From an uncultured Sulfitobacter sp. (GTDB lineage Bacteria; Pseudomonadota; Alphaproteobacteria; Rhodobacterales; Rhodobacteraceae): a DNA stretch of 64,000 bases. The notes under the pieces are model-generated. The model was not told the origin of the DNA. It did no database searches and saw only the letters and a program-made list of their open reading frames with translations. Location of the stretch: NCBI GenBank assembly GCA_905182645.1, contig CAJJCJ010000013.1, positions 1 to 64,000 on the forward strand. The letters are read 5' to 3'. This document shows positions 10,135 through 19,062 of this stretch, piece after piece (the first letter of the stretch is position 1; each line of letters opens with the position of its first letter). Position numbers and translations under genes: made by a program.

Positions 10135-10985
10135 GCCCGTCTGAACGCCGCGAGATGATCCGTAAAGAGAACACAAAGCTAAGCCTGACGCGCCAGTGTA
10201 AACTGCTCAAGATCAGCCGTTCGTCGATCTATTACGCACCAGTTGGGGTGAATGCCGAGACACTTAAGCTGATGCATGAGATTGATAGGGTGTTCACAAA
10301 ATACCCGTTCTTTGGCAGCCGCCAGATTGCTGCTTACCTTCCTCAGTCTGGCTTCTCAGCAGGGCGGCACCGTGTGCGTCGCCTGATGAACATCATGGGG
10401 TTGCAGGCCATCTACAAGGGGCCGAACACCAGCAAGAAGCACCCACAGCACCGTATTTATCCATACCTGCTGAGGAAGCTCGCAATCACGCGGCCCAATC
10501 AGGTTTGGTGCAGCGACATCACCTACATCCCTGTCAAGAACGGCTTTCTATATCTGGTGGCAATCATGGACTGGGCGACCCGTAAGGTTTTGAACTGGCG
10601 GCTTTCCAATACGTTGGATGCCAGCTTTTGCGTTGAGGCGTTGGAGGAGGCAATCGCCCGATATGGCAAGCCAGAGATAATGAATACGGACCAAGGCAGC
10701 CAATATACAGGCGCTGGTTGGATCACGACTTTGACCAAAGCTGACATAAAAATATCAATGGACGGTCGGGGGCGATACCTCGACAATATCTTCATCGAAC
10801 GGTTGTGGCGGTCGCTGAAGCAGGAGGCCGTCTACCTGCATGAAATTACTGACGGATTCCAAGCAAAACGGATCATTGATAACTGGATTGAGTTCTACAA
10901 CTCAGAACGACCTCACACCGCCCTTGATAAGCGAACACCGGACATCGCATACTTCGGCAAATCGGAGACACGAAAAGCGGCATGA
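10131..10985 (+). CDS. IS3-family transposase OrfB
   Basis: This is the 284-aa DDE integrase-core subunit. The N-terminal part has an HTH_21-like region, and the catalytic triad is visible in WCSDITYIP, MNTDQGSQYTG and FIERLWRSLKQE. The C-terminal FYNSERPHTALDKRTP is typical of IS3. Length is normal and no frameshift is seen. Expression would depend on the ATGA coupling with orfA. Confidence 0.9.
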   Translation: MSPSERREMIRKENTKLSLTRQCKLLKISRSSIYYAPVGVNAETLKLMHEIDRVFTKYPFFGSRQIAAYLPQSGFSAGRHRVRRLMNIMGLQAIYKGPNTSKKHPQHRIYPYLLRKLAITRPNQVWCSDITYIPVKNGFLYLVAIMDWATRKVLNWRLSNTLDASFCVEALEEAIARYGKPEIMNTDQGSQYTGAGWITTLTKADIKISMDGRGRYLDNIFIERLWRSLKQEAVYLHEITDGFQAKRIIDNWIEFYNSERPHTALDKRTPDIAYFGKSETRKAA

Positions 10986-11253
10986 ACAGAAACAAGATGC
11001 ACCTTAGCCAAGCCGCAAAACAGTCCGAATAAGTAGGACCACTTCAGTTACAGTTGCAATTTATACTGCGGCGGCGTTCATACCTAAATTATTTATGCGC
11101 GGATCTGGCTGGCGCCATGATGGTGAACACGACTAGGCGTGAATATTGCAGGTTAAAGCTTGGTGCATTTTTTTGCGTTCATAAGCATGGCTGAAAGCCA
11201 CCAAAAGTCCAGACCGATAACATTGCCGACGCGTTACGCTATCAAAAAAGTGT

Positions 11254-12132
11254 TCATTGCCTCAGGTCATCTTTCAGCTTTTGGAAACGATCCACAAGGA
11301 GCATATGTGGGACAGTTAATGCCGCAATACCTATAAATACAATCTGCAAGATTGATTGTTCCATCATCGCAGCATCATGCCTTTGCAATATTATGAAACC
11401 GATAAATCCACCGAAAACTGTTATACAAGTTAATAATCCTGCGATGCTAAACGCGTGTCGTTGGTTTTCAAGTGAAGCCAATGCACTCGTGAAGTGCCGC
11501 ACCGAGTGTAGGCTGCAAAAATAGATGACAAAATATACCAGAGGCGACAGACACACCGCTGCAATCCATATGATGGCGTGTTCAACAGTTGCTTTTGCCC
11601 GGACCTCAGGGCGTATAATTGTCAGGCTGACGAATGAAATGAGCGCTACTCCACCAGCAATTGCGAGGGATAGTGCGGCAAGGTTTGCTGCTGGTACTGG
11701 CGCAAGGTAGGCAAAAATAGTGGCCACGTCGTCTTGCCAAAATAATGCGGGTGCTCCGACCGTTGTGACACCACCTGTAATGCGTAAAAGATTGTCTTCA
11801 CCGCCCCAATCGCTTGAAAAATGGAATGCGGAATAAATAAGGAATCCAAATAATGCAGGTCCAGGAAATAAGTTCCAAAGACCTATGACGAGTAAAGTTA
11901 GACCCATATACGCACTTATAAAACGGGCTTTGCCTTGCCATCCAATCAATGGCCAAAGCGCCTGCGCAATGGATAGGTCAAGCGCCCCATGCGGCAGCCC
12001 AAGAATTGCAATAGCTGGAACCAGTATAAACAGCTGGACCAAAAGATCAGGTTGAAAAAGCAAGTTTACAGAAATCGTGAAAATTACGGTCGCGGCAAAA
12101 ATCCATGTTTGCCATGCTGGTGTGGTTATCAT
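11254..12132 (-). CDS. blh: Beta-carotene 15,15'-dioxygenase, Brp/Blh family
   Basis: Blh cleaves beta-carotene into two retinal molecules, the chromophore of the rhodopsin encoded at the head of this cluster. The 292-aa membrane protein has about seven or eight hydrophobic helices. The conserved His positions of the family are visible in LPHGALD, YSAFHFSSDWG, SVRHFTSAL and VPHMLLVDRF. The ATG overlaps the crtY stop as ATGA, so it is coupled to crtY as the last gene of the operon. No gene lies in the 200 bases between its stop and the IS element. Confidence 0.9.
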   Translation of the reverse strand: MITTPAWQTWIFAATVIFTISVNLLFQPDLLVQLFILVPAIAILGLPHGALDLSIAQALWPLIGWQGKARFISAYMGLTLLVIGLWNLFPGPALFGFLIYSAFHFSSDWGGEDNLLRITGGVTTVGAPALFWQDDVATIFAYLAPVPAANLAALSLAIAGGVALISFVSLTIIRPEVRAKATVEHAIIWIAAVCLSPLVYFVIYFCSLHSVRHFTSALASLENQRHAFSIAGLLTCITVFGGFIGFIILQRHDAAMMEQSILQIVFIGIAALTVPHMLLVDRFQKLKDDLRQ

Positions 12133-13250
12133 TTTGGAAACACCGCCGCTTGCAAAAATGGGCGTGGCGGCAAAGACATCATTACAGAAAGCCGATCAGC
12201 CGCACATGTTGACCCCGATAAAAATCGTTCAAGTCTGTCACGCGGTGTATTGCGAAACAGCTTTTCAAAAAGGGCGGGACCCTGAGCAGGGTTGCTAGTC
12301 AAAACTTGTAAAAATACGCGGTCCATGAAGCGCGTTACTTTTCCATCCAACACAATATTAGGATCACGTCCATGGATCAGCGCATCCGCAATATGATCTG
12401 CGTGATCTTGTATCCGCGAAAATGCGTATCCGGTGGAAGGTCTCGCGCCACCACCACCAAGCCCCATACGAATAATCCCGTCTGGGACGTGATCGGTAAA
12501 ACTCACCTCCATGGGAAGCGCACCGGCCTCCTTGCGAACGATTTCTATTTGACCTGCGTCAAGTGCAAGTATCTCTGCGTTGAGCCATTCATTGAATACC
12601 TGATCACCGGGATTGTCAGGGGCAAATGAGGTGACTTCGATTAAGGCCTGATCAGCGGCAAACGGAAGGATATATACAAAGTCGACACCCATGCTGCGCG
12701 CTTTGCGGAAACTCATAAGCTGGACGACATCGGAATTAAAAATTGGCCGCTCAGTTTTGATCTCGCGACCCAAGAAGAATTGCCCATAGGTCGGTATGCG
12801 CTGTGGCGGTCGCGTATCAACAACGGTTGTGGCAGTGAAGGGACCTGAAGTCGTGTTTATCTGCCATCTATCTTTCATCTTTACGATGTCTTTTGCGGAC
12901 ACGCCAAGCGATAGCGAGGTTTTACTGCTAGCCGCAATTCGGTCTAGGGCATGTGTATAAAATGCTCCGGATTCGACCGTCTGATAGCGCAAGTGGGATG
13001 AGTCGCGTGTTGTTTGCCCATGCGAACCCACAATGGTCCATGACGTCCATTCTTTGCGAACGCATCCTTGGAAAGGGTCAGCGCGTGTCCGCCAAAAGCT
13101 CCAGGTGCGGTCATTTTCGTATGTGCTGCGGGGTTCAATTACGCGTACGGAAAGATTGCTTTGTGCTAATCGGACGGCAAGGCTTAACCCTGCACAACCG
13201 CCACCCAAAATTGCTACATCAACATTAGGCACTGGCATGATCGGGTCCAT
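12129..13250 (-). CDS. crtY: Lycopene beta-cyclase
   Basis: CrtY cyclises both ends of lycopene to give beta-carotene. The product of about 373 aa starts with a dinucleotide-binding motif (VAILGGGCAGLSLAVRLA) and has the CrtY-type segments FVYILPFAADQALIEVT and GLGGGGARPSTGYAFSRIQ. I place the start at 13250; 13238 is also possible, and the longer frame from 13274 reaches further into crtB without a ribosome-binding site. It overlaps crtB upstream by 14-26 bases and blh downstream by four. Confidence 0.9.
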   Translation of the reverse strand: MDPIMPVPNVDVAILGGGCAGLSLAVRLAQSNLSVRVIEPRSTYENDRTWSFWRTRADPFQGCVRKEWTSWTIVGSHGQTTRDSSHLRYQTVESGAFYTHALDRIAASSKTSLSLGVSAKDIVKMKDRWQINTTSGPFTATTVVDTRPPQRIPTYGQFFLGREIKTERPIFNSDVVQLMSFRKARSMGVDFVYILPFAADQALIEVTSFAPDNPGDQVFNEWLNAEILALDAGQIEIVRKEAGALPMEVSFTDHVPDGIIRMGLGGGGARPSTGYAFSRIQDHADHIADALIHGRDPNIVLDGKVTRFMDRVFLQVLTSNPAQGPALFEKLFRNTPRDRLERFLSGSTCAADRLSVMMSLPPRPFLQAAVFPK

Positions 13251-14076
13251 CAACAAATTTTCGTTTTTGTACAATCTCAGCGAGGACAGCGCTCATTGCC
13301 AAAATAATTTTTTGCCGCCTCGGGACAAAGGCGCGGCCTGCAAGTGGCTGGTAATTGCGGTGGCGCACCTGCGTGCCTATTCCTTCATACATCGCGACGG
13401 CAGATGCCACAGCGAGACGCAAACGAAACGGAAGTGCGCCAAGCGCTGATCGTCCCGATTCATAAAGATTCTCCGCTTGATTAAGAAGGTCAGCCATCGT
13501 GGCTTCAGCTGCCGCAATGGCGTCTAGATCTCCCGCAGCAATTTCTTTTGGCGAGTGTGGACATTGCGTCTGCGGCAAGTAACGACGACCAATGCGCGCG
13601 TCTTCTGCGACATCGCGGCATATATTGGTAAGCTGCATTGCCTTGCCAAGATCAGCTGCTTTGGCATGGTATGCTTCGCCTACATTAAAGATTGAGCAGA
13701 TCATTACTCCGACCGTTCCTGCGACCCCCATGCAATAGGTATCGAGCGCAGCATTATCAACGATGCAAGTGTTTCCCGTATCAGCCGCAGCAGTGCGCAC
13801 CAATTCGACCAAAGCTGCCAATCCAAGCGGCTGGTCTTTGAACAAGTCATGCGCCTCGATCGCAAGCGGATCACGCGGGTTGGGCCTTAACAAATCATCA
13901 TGAACTTTTTGCAATCGGTATTTCCCGATAGGCCCGCCAATCTCGTCGGCAATATCGTCAATTGTGCGACACAAAACGTAGAGGCGGGCAACAAGCAGGC
14001 GGTCATGTTTGGCCAGAAGACGGGCTGCAGGCGCGAAACTACGGGCGTGATACGCCATGATTGCTTCGGGGGTCAT
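13225..14076 (-). CDS. crtB: Phytoene synthase
   Basis: CrtB condenses two geranylgeranyl-diphosphate molecules into 15-cis-phytoene. The 283-aa product has both Asp-rich Mg-binding sites of the trans-isoprenyl synthase fold: TIDDIADE at residues 38-45 and ICRDVAEDARIGRRYLP from residue 152. The length is normal. Its ATG overlaps the crtI stop (ATGA), showing tight coupling. Confidence 0.92.
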   Translation of the reverse strand: MTPEAIMAYHARSFAPAARLLAKHDRLLVARLYVLCRTIDDIADEIGGPIGKYRLQKVHDDLLRPNPRDPLAIEAHDLFKDQPLGLAALVELVRTAAADTGNTCIVDNAALDTYCMGVAGTVGVMICSIFNVGEAYHAKAADLGKAMQLTNICRDVAEDARIGRRYLPQTQCPHSPKEIAAGDLDAIAAAEATMADLLNQAENLYESGRSALGALPFRLRLAVASAVAMYEGIGTQVRHRNYQPLAGRAFVPRRQKIILAMSAVLAEIVQKRKFVDGPDHASA

Positions 14077-15581
14077 GTGTCAAGTTCTGCAACGGGTACA
14101 AGCGTTTCTAACACTTTAGCTGACGACACAACGCCCGGCAATCCGGCGCCGGGATGGGTCCCGGACCCTACGAAATACAAGTCACGCACGCCTTCTCCAC
14201 GATTATGAAACCTGAACCATGCCGATTGCGTAAAGAACGGTGACAACGAAAATCCAGCGCCGTCGACGGAGAGATAATCATTGCTGAAATCTTTGGGGGT
14301 CATCGCAAATTCGGCGGTGATATGGTCGTTCAATTGAGGCAGCATCGTATCTTCTAACGCTGCAACAATCCGATCGCGTAGTCTGGGGCCCTCAATAGCC
14401 CAATCCTGACCACCAGCCAAATTGGGCACAGGACAAAGCACATAAAAACTATCGCACCCGTCAGGCGCAAAGCTGGGGTCAGTCGCCGTGGGGCGGTGCA
14501 CATACAATGAAAAGTCATCTGCGAGTTTCTTATTCTTGAAAATATCCCGCAGCAATTCTTTGTACCGTTCCCCGAACCAAACGGTGTGATGAGCGACATT
14601 TGGATAGGTTTTCGTCGTACCAAAATATAAGACATACAGACCCATCGATAATTTTGCAGTTTTTGTCCGGATCTTGGCCACTGGTGATATTTGCGACTGC
14701 GGTAGCATTTTCTTGTAGACATGCATCGGGTCCATATTGGACACGACCACATCAGCATCAATGTCTTCACCCGTTTCCAACGCAACGCCGGATGCACGGC
14801 CATCTTCAACTTTGATCTGTGTAATCGTGGTATTGAGCGAAATGATAATGCCTTCTTCACGCATCAACCTGTCAAACGCATCCACAAGCGCACCTGTCCC
14901 ACCCATTGCGAACCAAACACCGTGTTCGCGTTCAAGGTGATTGATCATCCCGTAAATGGCAGTTGTCGAAAACGGGTTGCCCCCCAACAAAAGCGGCTGG
15001 ATTGAAAATGCACGGCGCAGTTTGTCGTGCTTCAGGTGGCGCGAGACCATCGACCAGACACTTTCATAGGATCGCAGCCGTAGCAGATCAGGGATCTGTT
15101 TGATCATGAATGCAGGTTTGTGAAACGGCACAGCAGATAGCTTGGTAAAACCAATATCATAAATCCGCTTGGACCACGCCGCCATGCTTCGATATCCGGC
15201 CACATCATTTTGTGAAATACGTGCAATTTCGGCCTCTGTATCCGCATCAGTCGGTCCGTAATCGAATGTTTCACCATCATGGTATTGGAAACGGTACCAA
15301 GGATCAGGTTCGACCAAGGTCACGTAATCTGACAGCTTTTTACCGAACAACCCAAACAACTCCTCGAACAGATGGGGCGCAGTCAGGACTGTTGGTCCGG
15401 CATCATGACGGTAGCCGTCTTTTTCAAAAACTTGCCCACGACCACCAAGACGCGCGCACCGATCAATCAGATGCACATCGTATCCCTTGGCGCGCAGGCG
15501 AAGTGCTGCGGCGATACCTCCAAACCCTGCACCGGCAACAATGGCTGATTGCTTATCAGAACCGGTTTCATCGCGTGGCAT
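14073..15581 (-). CDS. crtI: Phytoene desaturase
   Basis: CrtI converts phytoene to lycopene in four FAD-dependent desaturation steps at the membrane. The 502-aa protein has the N-terminal FAD motif VAGAGFGGIAAALRLRAKG (residues 15-33) with the acidic end LIDR, and the C-terminal carotenoid-oxidase signature YFVGSGTHPGAGLPGVVSSA. It overlaps crtE upstream by 14 bases and crtB downstream by four. Confidence 0.93.
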   Translation of the reverse strand: MPRDETGSDKQSAIVAGAGFGGIAAALRLRAKGYDVHLIDRCARLGGRGQVFEKDGYRHDAGPTVLTAPHLFEELFGLFGKKLSDYVTLVEPDPWYRFQYHDGETFDYGPTDADTEAEIARISQNDVAGYRSMAAWSKRIYDIGFTKLSAVPFHKPAFMIKQIPDLLRLRSYESVWSMVSRHLKHDKLRRAFSIQPLLLGGNPFSTTAIYGMINHLEREHGVWFAMGGTGALVDAFDRLMREEGIIISLNTTITQIKVEDGRASGVALETGEDIDADVVVSNMDPMHVYKKMLPQSQISPVAKIRTKTAKLSMGLYVLYFGTTKTYPNVAHHTVWFGERYKELLRDIFKNKKLADDFSLYVHRPTATDPSFAPDGCDSFYVLCPVPNLAGGQDWAIEGPRLRDRIVAALEDTMLPQLNDHITAEFAMTPKDFSNDYLSVDGAGFSLSPFFTQSAWFRFHNRGEGVRDLYFVGSGTHPGAGLPGVVSSAKVLETLVPVAELDT

Positions 15582-16425
15582 TGTTCACGTCCTTCAATTT
15601 TGTTTCGAGGCGATCAGCAAGGGCTATAAACGGAGTGCCAACCCCGTCTTGCAGTTTCTGTGCCGCGTGCCGTGCAGTTTTCAGCGCTGCGCTTGCACGC
15701 GCAGTTGCAATAACTTGTGCGGCGACTTGAGAGTGCCCCAAGGCTTCCAGTGACAGACAAATGTTGGTCGCTTCATTCGCCAGATCAGCGCTGCGGTCAT
15801 CAATGTCATCGAGGGTCTGGTAGGCAATAGCGAGAGCATGTCCAGCCTGCACGGATGTGTCTTGCCCGGGTATATTGGCGGCGATCAACGCAAGGCGGAT
15901 CGGCAGCGCTAGAAGAGGCCCAGATTTGTTGGCTGCAATGATTTCATATCTTTCAGGACTTGGATTTTTAGTGCGGCAATCTTGAGTCTGACCGTCAATG
16001 GTAAACGCGATCGCTTCGTGCATCGCGCGCAAAGCAGCGGCTGGATGGGGATGCTGTGCCAAGGCAACGTAGGCAGCAGAAATCAAAAGATCACCGGTCG
16101 ATATTGCGATGTCTTTGCCAAAGCGTGACCAGACAGCGGGTCGCGTGCGCCGCATTGTATCTCCATCTTGCAAATCGTCATGCACCAATGACGCATTGTG
16201 CAATAATTCAGGGGCCAAGGCACAAGCAAGCGATGCCTGTGGCGACAAGTTCAATGCTGCCGCCGCAGCAAGGCCTAGCTGCGCACGTATACGCGAGCCA
16301 CCCGCAGAGAAATGATACCTTGCTGCATCTGCCACGAGCGATAGGTTGGGCAAAAGCAACTGATCAATCGCGGCATCAACATCGTGCAAGGTTAGGGGCA
16401 AATTGAGATGTGTATCACGCATCAA
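15568..16425 (-). CDS. crtE: Geranylgeranyl diphosphate synthase
   Basis: CrtE extends farnesyl diphosphate by one isoprene unit to give the C20 precursor of the carotenoids. The 285-aa product contains the first Asp-rich motif DDLQD (residues 83-87) and the second DDIDD (206-210). It is the first carotenoid gene behind the rhodopsin, 66 bases away, with a strong hairpin terminator in the gap. It may be transcribed by read-through or from its own promoter. Confidence 0.92.
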   Translation of the reverse strand: MMRDTHLNLPLTLHDVDAAIDQLLLPNLSLVADAARYHFSAGGSRIRAQLGLAAAAALNLSPQASLACALAPELLHNASLVHDDLQDGDTMRRTRPAVWSRFGKDIAISTGDLLISAAYVALAQHPHPAAALRAMHEAIAFTIDGQTQDCRTKNPSPERYEIIAANKSGPLLALPIRLALIAANIPGQDTSVQAGHALAIAYQTLDDIDDRSADLANEATNICLSLEALGHSQVAAQVIATARASAALKTARHAAQKLQDGVGTPFIALADRLETKLKDVNNATR

Positions 16426-16442
16426 AAGCGTCCAGTATGTTC

Positions 16443-16481
16443 ACAAAGAAAATGACCGCCCCAACAAAAACAGGGGCGGTC
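16443..16481 (-). terminator. Rho-independent terminator/attenuator between rhodopsin and crtE
   Basis: On the minus strand a perfect nine-base stem (GACCGCCCC at 16473-16481, GGGGCGGTC at 16454-16462) encloses a ten-base U-rich loop and is followed by ATTTTCTTT. It lies just after the rhodopsin stop and before crtE. The layout would let the pump mRNA be made in excess over the carotenoid mRNA. Confidence 0.88.
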
Positions 16482-16491
16482 GTTGACGCCC

Positions 16492-17262
16492 TTAGCTAGG
16501 GACAGTCAAAGTTTTTTGGTCGGATGGATTTTCGCTTTTGCGCATCGCAATCATGACGATAAGCACACCAAATCCGGCCTTCGCAATGATGTCCGCGATG
16601 GTATAACCAACTTCGACGATCACTGTGGCTGTTGCGCCTTCGATGCCGATTGCACCCGCAAAGTAGACTACTGGATAAAAACACCAACTCGCTACGGTTA
16701 CGTTACGCGCGGTGCTGACAAGACCACGTGCATTTTCTGGCTGGTTTGAAATTGCCTTGCTCAAACCGGCATACAATTGGTAAACGATCCACAAGAATGG
16801 GATCATTGACAACAGGCCAAATACCCAGCGCGTTCCGTTTGCATCCGAGACTTCACCTGGGTAACCCAAGGCCACCATCAGCAATGCCGCTAAACCAAGG
16901 CTGGTTGCGCGTGACACTGTTTCAGACCGGCTTAGGCTCATCACCAAGATCAGTTCGACCAGCAAAAGTGGCACAGTCAAAAGCCAGTCAACGTAGCGGT
17001 ATGCAGAGTTGAAGACTTTTTCAGAAGCAACGTATACCCCATCAACCAGAACGTAAGCATCATTCCAGCTTTGGCCGATGCGAAAGTAGTGATAGGCTGC
17101 GATGAAGGTCACTAATCCAGTCACCACCAATGCGGTTTTGTATTGTGGCTTAACCTGCCCAATACTAAGCCAGAAAAATAACGTCGCAGCAGCAAGCGTC
17201 GCAAAGCCGAACGAAAAGGCATTAAAGATCAAGCTATATTGACCTATCGATAGAGTTTCCAT
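16492..17262 (-). CDS. Light-driven proton pump, xanthorhodopsin/proteorhodopsin type
   Basis: This is a 256-aa seven-helix retinal protein. Helix C carries the proton-pump triad Asp92, Thr96 and Glu103 (RYVDWLLTVPLLLVE). His58 in AYHYF matches the proteorhodopsin counter-ion His, and the retinal lysine is Lys228 with Asp224 one turn before. Leu100 occupies the spectral tuning position, predicting green absorption. Gly149 (RWVFGLL) aligns with the Gly that opens the carotenoid fenestration in xanthorhodopsin and replaces Trp138 of bacteriorhodopsin. The start at 17262 is preceded by GGGAGA; the frame open to 17388 runs into a gene scrap on the other strand. A weak TTGAAT/TACGCT promoter pair may lie at 17294-17321. 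Confidence 0.95.
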   Translation of the reverse strand: METLSIGQYSLIFNAFSFGFATLAAATLFFWLSIGQVKPQYKTALVVTGLVTFIAAYHYFRIGQSWNDAYVLVDGVYVASEKVFNSAYRYVDWLLTVPLLLVELILVMSLSRSETVSRATSLGLAALLMVALGYPGEVSDANGTRWVFGLLSMIPFLWIVYQLYAGLSKAISNQPENARGLVSTARNVTVASWCFYPVVYFAGAIGIEGATATVIVEVGYTIADIIAKAGFGVLIVMIAMRKSENPSDQKTLTVPS

Positions 17263-17295
17263 TTTTTTCTCCCAAATGGCATTAACTTTATTTAG

Positions 17296-17523
17296 CGTAG
17301 CTCGATTGCGGACGTATTCAAGGCCGATCTGGGGATATTGGACAGGCTGTCGCGTGAATATCCGTTGGGGCGGATTGTGACCCCGCAAGAAGTTGCGAAT
17401 GCGGTGTTGTTTTTAGCGTCGCCGCTGGCCAGCGGTACTACTGGCACGTCGATCACGGTGGACGCTGGTTTGACGGCCAGCAATCTGTCGTTTCTGGATG
17501 TTATTTCATCGGCTGATGGTTGA
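17296..17523 (+). pseudogene. C-terminal remnant of a short-chain dehydrogenase
   Basis: About 75 codons encode the typical end of an SDR oxidoreductase: REYPLGRIVTPQEVANAVLFL, then SGTTGTSITVDAGLTA. The nucleotide-binding and catalytic parts are absent, and an in-frame stop lies at 17293. The scrap abuts the promoter of the rhodopsin gene, so it probably marks one edge of a past insertion or deletion at the head of the carotenoid cluster. Confidence 0.7.
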
Positions 17524-17539
17524 CGGCTAGCCGCGCACA

Positions 17540-19039
17540 TCAAGTTGCTGAAATTTGTTTTCTGGTTAAAATTTTGTATGGCAGAGTTGTTAGATTGCTT
17601 GTGCACAACCCTACGCTTTCAACGTTATAACTGGCCGCAGCTATTGGATCATACGCGTCTTTATGTGACACGGCGGCCTTTACAACAACAAGTGCTGCGT
17701 CTTCTGGGCTAATACCTTGGGAATGCAGCTGGCCTAGATCCATCGGTGGCGTTTTGCGGCTGGTCAGCAATATCGTCGCCTGTTCGTTTTCCAGCACGGC
17801 GCACAGCCCCATGTCGATGTGGGTGCCCATCATCGAGGCCAGATGGGACTGCTTGTTTTCAAGCTCAAACTTTCCGTCACTGAGATGGCGAATGCGCCCA
17901 GAAAACTCAATGGGTGAGCCGTGGTGTTTGTCTGTCTTCGCGCCGATCAAAAGTGTGACGGTGTCGCCCTTTGATATTGCATGACACATCGATGCGGCCT
18001 CTGCGTCGTTCAGGATGGCCACGATGTTCTTGCGACCTGTTTCAAGCAAGGGGGCAAGCAACCCGGTGCCGTCGCCAGGTGTGCCGCCGCCGATATTGTC
18101 AGCAGGTTCAACCAGTAAGACCGGCCCGTCGCCACGCGGTTCGGTGTCTATGCGGTCAAGAACCGTGTGCAGGGCGGCTTCGGTCGGATAGGCATTGGCC
18201 ATGTTTGCCTCAAAAACCTTTAGCAGTGAGGTTAGGTAGCCAAGCGCCTTGTCAGGGTTGCCGCTTGTGCAGCAATTGATGCTGAACCCGCAATCTGCGA
18301 TGTCTGCGTAGGAGTATCCACCCATCACGTTGATGCACAAAATGTCGCGATCCGCGGCCTCTATGGCGCGCGCTTTGGCTTGCACCGATTTCATCGGATC
18401 GGCCGATGTGGCAAGCCCGGTAGGGGGGATGACGTAACGGGTGGCAAGATGGTGTTGGGTAACCGCGCGCCCATCCATCAACTGCCCGAATAGCACACCG
18501 GTTTGCAATGCAGCCTCGCGCGCATCGCTGTGTGGGTTCATCCGGTAAGAATAAAGACACGTACTATAATTGGTCATGTCTTCGGACACATTGGCATGCA
18601 GGTCGATGACTGCGGCGACCGGAATGTTGATGCCCTTGGCATCCAATCGCTGGTGAATTGCCCGCAAAAACGCGCCTTCGACGTCGTCACAATTTTCGCT
18701 GACCATGGCCCCATGTAACACAAGGAAAATGCCGTCTACATGTGCGGACTCACGATCAAAGGCTTCGAAGAAATGTTTGTAAAAAATGTCAATTACGTCT
18801 TGGGTAACCATGCCAGATGGATTTGCAGCCATTTGAATTGCAGGGACAATTTCCCAGTCTTGCGACCCTGCATAGTCCAGAAATCCGTCTGTGGGTGAGC
18901 CGTTTCCGGCGTTCTTAGTTATGACCTCTTGGCCAATATTTAGCCCGCCAACCGCAAACGCGTCCAGCCCAGTTTTTTGATGTAGGAAGGAGTGGGTTTC
19001 GTGGAACAATCCCGCCAATAACACGCGCTTACCGCTCAT
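17540..19039 (-). CDS. M81 family metallopeptidase (MlrC-like)
   Basis: The 499-aa protein resembles MlrC, a zinc enzyme first known from microcystin breakdown but widespread in proteobacteria beside peptide-type ABC transporters. Visible landmarks are HETHSFL at the start, VLHGAMV, the metal-site stretch DLHANVSEDM and YRMNPHSDA, and the C-terminal half around PADNIGGGTPGDG. No signal peptide is seen, so it acts in the cytoplasm on an imported substrate. It is followed on the same strand after its start by the PhyH gene (19063-19842), and the two are likely co-transcribed. Confidence 0.85.
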   Translation of the reverse strand: MSGKRVLLAGLFHETHSFLHQKTGLDAFAVGGLNIGQEVITKNAGNGSPTDGFLDYAGSQDWEIVPAIQMAANPSGMVTQDVIDIFYKHFFEAFDRESAHVDGIFLVLHGAMVSENCDDVEGAFLRAIHQRLDAKGINIPVAAVIDLHANVSEDMTNYSTCLYSYRMNPHSDAREAALQTGVLFGQLMDGRAVTQHHLATRYVIPPTGLATSADPMKSVQAKARAIEAADRDILCINVMGGYSYADIADCGFSINCCTSGNPDKALGYLTSLLKVFEANMANAYPTEAALHTVLDRIDTEPRGDGPVLLVEPADNIGGGTPGDGTGLLAPLLETGRKNIVAILNDAEAASMCHAISKGDTVTLLIGAKTDKHHGSPIEFSGRIRHLSDGKFELENKQSHLASMMGTHIDMGLCAVLENEQATILLTSRKTPPMDLGQLHSQGISPEDAALVVVKAAVSHKDAYDPIAAASYNVESVGLCTSNLTTLPYKILTRKQISAT

Positions 19040-19062
19040 CCCAAGCTCTCCAATTCGCCCGC

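Larger units (their letters stand above)
9790..11046 (+). mobile_element. Complete IS3-family element
   Basis: The element is 1257 bases long with imperfect terminal inverted repeats of about 24 bases: both ends read TGAAGTGGTCC inward, and ATTCGGAC matches again further in. The flanking three bases are AAC on the left and GTT on the right, which extends the inverted symmetry rather than giving a direct target duplication. It disrupts the end of the preceding IS3 transposase. Both orfA and orfB look intact, so the element may be active. Confidence 0.88.

Noticed and set aside
16492..17262. Rhodopsin as a chloride or sodium pump
   Set aside because: Helix C has Asp-Thr-Glu, the proton pump pattern, and not NTQ, NDQ or TSA.
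17263..17388. N-terminal extension of the rhodopsin frame (42 more residues)
   Set aside because: It lies over the SDR remnant on the opposite strand, has no ribosome-binding site and is not hydrophobic; GGGAGA supports the start at 17262.
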